From an uncultured Candidatus Melainabacteria bacterium (GTDB lineage Bacteria; Cyanobacteriota; Vampirovibrionia; Gastranaerophilales; Gastranaerophilaceae), in NCBI GenBank assembly GCA_947361615.1, contig CANAJP010000009.1, positions 1 through 42,277 on the forward strand: DNA of 42,277 bases. The letters are read 5' to 3'. Both the position numbers and the translations under genes were made by a program. Positions 38,738 to 42,277 of the stretch are shown piece after piece. Position 1 is the first letter of the stretch, and every line of letters starts with the position of its first letter. Under the pieces are notes generated by a model. It was not told the origin of the DNA, made no database searches, and saw nothing but the letters and a program-made list of their open reading frames with translations.

Positions 38738-39631
38738 ATGATACCTAATGTTGAACAGGTTTATAATAAAGCTACTATTGCAATCCAATTAAGAAAATAT
38801 AATGTTGCAGAACAATTATTACAAGAGCTATTAACCCAAAATCCTAATGATTCATGGGTGTATATTTTAATGGGCGCAATATGGTATAATAGATGTGATT
38901 ATGGTCATGCTATTGAATTTATAAAACAAGCTATTGCCCTTGACACAAGTTGTCCTGATTATTATAGAGTATATTGTTCTTGTTTGAATGCAAGTGGAGA
39001 GTATCAAGAAGCATTAAGTGTTTCAGATGAGGGACTAATGTTGGACCCTACTCACGTAAGATTAATGTATGAAAGAGCTTTGGCACTAAAAGCTCTTGGT
39101 AAACTTGATAGAGCTGAAGACGTCACAAAATATTTGTTAAAAAAAGACCCCAATAATGATAGTAATCATAATCTTTTGGCTACAATATATGCCGAAAAAA
39201 GTCAGCTAGATGAAGCAAATTTGGAATTCTTAAAAGCATTAGAGTTAAACCCTAATAATTCAGGAACTTATAACTCTTATGCAATGATGAAGTTTAATAA
39301 AGAAGAAAACAAAGAGGATGAGTCTATAGAAATGCTACAGGAATCTTTACGTCTTAATCCTGAAAACAAAACTGTTCAAAAAAATTTAGAGTATGTAATT
39401 AATTATAAAAAACGGAAGCCTTTTAATAATTTTATATTTATAATACTTTGTTGTTTATTTGTTATTTTGGGAATTTCAATTTTTGGTTATTATATTTATG
39501 ATTTAATTGCTATTCAAAAAATGCCAATAACACATGTAATTATATGTTTAGTTATAGGTGTAATATGGCAAATCATAGAATATTATTTAAAGTCACGCAA
39601 AAAGCAAGAATCTACTGCTTCAAACAATTAA
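38738..39631 (+). CDS. Membrane-anchored TPR protein
   Basis: A 297-residue protein. About five or six tetratricopeptide repeats fill residues 5-215 (for example WVYILMGAIWYNRCDYGHAI; LLATIYAEKSQLDEANLEF). Two C-terminal membrane helices (about 226-248 and 255-277) and a basic tail follow. The TPR region therefore faces the cytoplasm. It is coupled to the AAA gene, so the pair may form a membrane-bound remodelling or sensing complex. Confidence 0.82.
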   Translation: MIPNVEQVYNKATIAIQLRKYNVAEQLLQELLTQNPNDSWVYILMGAIWYNRCDYGHAIEFIKQAIALDTSCPDYYRVYCSCLNASGEYQEALSVSDEGLMLDPTHVRLMYERALALKALGKLDRAEDVTKYLLKKDPNNDSNHNLLATIYAEKSQLDEANLEFLKALELNPNNSGTYNSYAMMKFNKEENKEDESIEMLQESLRLNPENKTVQKNLEYVINYKKRKPFNNFIFIILCCLFVILGISIFGYYIYDLIAIQKMPITHVIICLVIGVIWQIIEYYLKSRKKQESTASNN

Positions 39632-39719
39632 ATTATTAATTTTTTGTTTATTTTTCGTATAATTATTCAAATATCGTAAATAATAACAATATAAATGCTA
39701 AACTAATGGGAGAAAGAAA

Positions 39720-40319
39720 ATGGCGAACTTGATATTTGAAAAATTTGCAGACTATGTTTTAAAAAAAGAAAAATATAAGAAAAGTTTTGTACATCAAACA
39801 ATTAATCAGGGTAAGTATGAACCTCAACAAGATTATTATTTGCAACTACGAACAAGATTAATTTCTTTACTTAGAAAAAATATACCATTAAATGAATTAG
39901 AAAATATAATAGGTAATATATCAGAGAGAAAAACTGGTAACTATACAACATTAATTGAAAATATACAAAGTTTTTTAAATGGAAAGCGCTATAAGTGGGT
40001 TGAACCTATAAAAAATGAGATTGATTATTCTGGTTTAACTATAAAAGTAAATCCTGAAATAGGACTTGAATTAGATGGAACAATATACTATATAAAAATG
40101 TATTTTAAGCAAAAAGAAATAAGCATTCAAAAGGTTAGTATATTAGAAAAGATGATGCAAGATGCTTGTAAAACTGAAACGGTAAATGTTAAACTTGCGA
40201 TATGGGATATAAGACGTTGTAAAATTTATTCTAAGGAATCTGAAGAAGAAATATCTATTGATTATGACTTACAAAAAGAAGCCTTAAGTTGGCTTAAGTA
40301 TGCAAACGATGAGGCTTAA
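39720..40319 (+). CDS. Protein of unknown function in the element
   Basis: A 199-residue protein. A helical N-terminal half is followed by a beta-rich part with IGLELDGTIYYIKMYFKQKEIS. This has the E..D....K spacing seen in some degenerate PD-(D/E)xK nuclease-like folds, but the match is not strong enough to assign. There is no signal peptide. Ribosome binding site GGGAGAAAG. It stands between the AAA/TPR pair and the kinase pair and could belong to either. Confidence 0.65.
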   Translation: MANLIFEKFADYVLKKEKYKKSFVHQTINQGKYEPQQDYYLQLRTRLISLLRKNIPLNELENIIGNISERKTGNYTTLIENIQSFLNGKRYKWVEPIKNEIDYSGLTIKVNPEIGLELDGTIYYIKMYFKQKEISIQKVSILEKMMQDACKTETVNVKLAIWDIRRCKIYSKESEEEISIDYDLQKEALSWLKYANDEA

Positions 40320-40371
40320 AATGTGTATTTCTTGAATATAATATATTTTAATGGTAGCATGGTGATGTTAT

Positions 40372-40392
40372 ATGACTAATATGGGTTCTTAA
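40372..40392 (+). CDS. Six-codon frame that may couple translation to the kinase
   Basis: ATG at 40372, preceded by GGTGAT, opens a six-codon frame ending TAA two bases before the GTG start of the kinase. The kinase has no ribosome binding site of its own, so re-initiation after this mini-frame is a possible mode of translation. Confidence 0.25.
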   Translation: MTNMGS

Positions 40393-40394
40393 AA

Positions 40395-41321
40395 GTGGCA
40401 AAAAATATTGAGCTGGTACAAATTAATAATAAAGATTGGACAGAAATTCAAGGCTTCTCATCTAAAGGTCGAAGAGTTAAATCTTGGTATGAAAGAGTAA
40501 GTTCAAGAGAAGTCTTTTTATACAAAGAGCCTAAAATATATTCAAGTACTAACTTTGTTACGAAGGAAATTTGGACAGAATACATTGCATACAAATTAGG
40601 GACTTTTTTAGGCTTAAATATTCCTGAAGCTATTCCTGCTACGGATGGCGAACATTATGGTATTTTAATAAAAAGTTTTTTAGAAAGAGGGGAGGCTGGT
40701 ATGCCAGCTATTGAATTAGCCGAGGCTAGTGATATACTTCACCATTTGAACTCTAAGCAGCCTCATAATCTTAGTACTATCAAACTTTTATTGCATACGG
40801 AGATGCTAGAAAAAGATTCTTGGGAAAATTTTAAACGTATGCTTATTTTTGATTGCCTTATAGGAAATAACGATAGACACGATGAAAACTGGGGCTTGTT
40901 ATATGGTTCAGCGATTTCTCAGATACGATTAGCGCCTATATATGACAATGCATCTTGTTTAACTTCTGGCGAGAATGAGGAAAAGGTAGAAAAATTGTTA
41001 CAAAATGAAACCATGTTAAATCAGTATATAAATAATAGCAAGCCTCCTAATTTATATTTAAATACTAGTGATAGTACGCATTACAAGCATTTTGAGATAA
41101 TACAATATTTAATTGATAAAGAGCAGAATAGTACAGTTGATTTAATTGGGGATATAGTAAAAAAAGATTATTTGAGTTATACTAAATATGTTCTAGAACA
41201 AATACATCATATAGATGTCCCAGATTTGTATAAATTAAGTGATAATAGGGTTGAATTAATTTATAAAATATTAGAACTAAGAAAGAAAAAACTAGAGGAA
41301 TTAATTAATGTGTACATTTGA
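40395..41321 (+). CDS. HipA-like Ser/Thr kinase
   Basis: A 308-residue protein. The ATP-site Lys is in EVFLYKEPK, the helix-C Glu in WTEYIAYKLG, the catalytic loop is FDCLIGNNDRHDENWGLL, and the metal-binding Asp is in LAPIYDNASCL. These fit the HipA/CtkA-type kinase fold. The HipA N-terminal subdomain is missing, as in HipT of three-gene HipBST systems. GTG start without ribosome binding site. It overlaps the HIRAN gene by 14 bases, so the two are coupled. Confidence 0.8.
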   Translation: MAKNIELVQINNKDWTEIQGFSSKGRRVKSWYERVSSREVFLYKEPKIYSSTNFVTKEIWTEYIAYKLGTFLGLNIPEAIPATDGEHYGILIKSFLERGEAGMPAIELAEASDILHHLNSKQPHNLSTIKLLLHTEMLEKDSWENFKRMLIFDCLIGNNDRHDENWGLLYGSAISQIRLAPIYDNASCLTSGENEEKVEKLLQNETMLNQYINNSKPPNLYLNTSDSTHYKHFEIIQYLIDKEQNSTVDLIGDIVKKDYLSYTKYVLEQIHHIDVPDLYKLSDNRVELIYKILELRKKKLEELINVYI

Positions 41322-41997
41322 TACCGACAAAATTTATTTAACCTGGAGAAAAGATGTTGATAAGCGCAGGCATATTGTTGGTATATTAAATAGAACTCAA
41401 GATAATAACTATTCATTCATGTATTCAGAAAAGAATGTTATAAATGCAGTTGATGAGGACGGGTTTACTTATTATCCAGCTTTTAATGAAATTGATAAGG
41501 TATACGATGAAAATGTACTTGAAGTTTTTAAAAGACGTTTATTGAATCCTCAACGGAGAGATTATGATGATTTTTTGAATTATTGGGGCGCGGGACAATA
41601 CAAGGACGATACCTTTGCATTGTTAGGTTTAACCGGAGCGAAATTGCTTACTGATAATTTTGAATTTATTGCACCTCATTGTGAGTACCCAGCAAAGTTT
41701 AATACGGATGTTTCTTGGCTTAACATTGGTTCTGACTATATTGTAAATTCTATCAGAGCGCTAAGTAATGATGAGGTTGAGTCAAAAATTTCGTTAGAAT
41801 TGGAGCCTGATAATTTATTTGATATGAAAGCCGTAAAGGTTTTGTTTGAAGATGAAAGATTAGGTTATATCAAAAGTATTCATTGCGAAAATATTTACAA
41901 TGCAATTTCTGTTGATAGGAATGTAAATGTTAAGATTGCTAATATTATTAAAAATGGAACAATAAAAGAAGTTCTTTTAAGAATTAATATAGATTAA
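41308..41997 (+). CDS. HIRAN-domain protein, possible partner of the HipA-like kinase
   Basis: A 229-residue protein. The C-terminal part (about 150-225) matches HIRAN (ISLELEPDNLFDMKAVKVLF ... LGYIKSIHCENIYNAI), a domain that binds DNA ends. The N-terminal part (IYLTWRKDVDKRRHIVGILN ... FTYYPAFNEIDKVY) resembles the HipA N-terminal (HipS-like) subdomain, so kinase and N-domain look split across two genes with HIRAN added. AGAGG precedes the ATG. It could be an inhibitor or a targeting partner; it is the last cargo gene. Confidence 0.68.
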   Translation: MCTFDTDKIYLTWRKDVDKRRHIVGILNRTQDNNYSFMYSEKNVINAVDEDGFTYYPAFNEIDKVYDENVLEVFKRRLLNPQRRDYDDFLNYWGAGQYKDDTFALLGLTGAKLLTDNFEFIAPHCEYPAKFNTDVSWLNIGSDYIVNSIRALSNDEVESKISLELEPDNLFDMKAVKVLFEDERLGYIKSIHCENIYNAISVDRNVNVKIANIIKNGTIKEVLLRINID

Positions 41998-42123
41998 TTT
42001 TACTAATTAAAATGTAAAGGTATAATCTACTATAGCGTTTTGGAAATTTAGGGGGTGGATAATTTGTCATGCCCCCCATATATTTATTAAATTTTACCCA
42101 ATTAATATATGTTTTAATTTTTA

Positions 42124-42143
42124 TTACGACAAATCTACGACAA
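42124..42143 (+). promoter_or_regulatory. Candidate integrase arm-type sites, right end
   Basis: TTACGACAA (42124-42132) and CTACGACAA (42135-42143) are 11 bp apart, in the same orientation and spacing as the left pair at 34073-34092, and lie about 72 bp inside the right repeat. Confidence 0.6.
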
Positions 42144-42165
42144 TTTTGTTTTATAAAATATCTCA

Positions 42166-42196
42166 ATAAAAAAGCAAGAGCGTAAAACCCTTGCTG
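42166..42196 (-). terminator. Terminator for tRNA-Met supplied by the element
   Basis: On the minus strand AGCAAG (42195-42190) pairs with CTTGCT (42178-42173), followed by a run of T (plus-strand A at 42168-42173). It lies about 20 bases after the tRNA 3' end. Confidence 0.7.
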
Positions 42197-42211
42197 TTAT
42201 TATCTTTTAAA

Positions 42212-42277
<66 letters not shown>

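Noticed and set aside
42051-42077. GGGGG ... CCCCCC pair after the HIRAN gene as an intrinsic terminator
   Set aside because: The arms can pair, but the loop is long and no T tract follows on the plus strand, so I do not call it.

Overview
The window is an AT-rich bacterial chromosome segment. It most resembles a gut lineage of the non-photosynthetic relatives of cyanobacteria (Gastranaerophilales, also called Melainabacteria or Vampirovibrionia). That placement is an inference from sequence style: two pilin-like proteins share an almost identical FTMAEILLSLTIIGVVAA N-terminus, two unrelated proteins carry an N-terminal PNFK(G/S) motif, and type III export genes sit beside housekeeping genes. 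No rRNA or marker comparison was possible.

Positions 1-11151 hold a pilin-like gene preceded by a dispersed palindromic repeat, then a minus-strand run (secreted protein, Maf pyrophosphatase, three proteins of unknown function). These are followed by a cysteine-cluster protein, a phosphohexomutase divergent from prephenate dehydratase, an orphan phage tail-fibre gene with a small companion, a U32 peptidase and two tRNA-Arg genes. A 105-bp repeat occurs twice here.

Positions 11191-21832 are one long plus-strand run. It contains a second pilin, a GAF/HD-GYP signalling protein, a TPR protein, two LuxR-type response regulators, a pentapeptide-repeat protein, a tyrosine-phosphatase-like protein, and a type III export cluster: a SpoA-domain (FliM/FliN/SctQ-like) protein, FliO, FliP, FliQ with a long extra tail, a secreted protein, and FliR. 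The layout suggests that signalling and secretion/motility functions are co-expressed.

Positions 21829-33902 carry a nanE / ROK kinase / small protein / UbiA-family operon and an M16 zinc peptidase. Next comes a 268-bp gap that appears to hide a complete type I toxin-antitoxin locus: a 24-residue hydrophobic peptide with a sequestered near-perfect ribosome binding site, and a consensus-promoter antisense RNA. A soluble protein ending in an FlhA-like cytoplasmic domain follows, then a uridine-kinase-like protein, dapA, secD, secF, a CheR-like methyltransferase and a PNFKG protein.

Positions 33904-42260 are an 8.3-kb integrative element inserted into a tRNA-Met gene, bounded by identical 46-bp repeats. 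It carries a tyrosine integrase, candidate arm-type binding sites at both ends, excisionase-like and replication-type winged-helix genes, an XRE repressor with a twin-operator promoter, two small secreted proteins, an AAA+ ATPase / membrane TPR pair, a protein of unknown function, and a HipA-like kinase overlapping a HIRAN-domain gene. The element seems to supply a new 3' end to the tRNA, including an encoded CCA that the original gene lacked.
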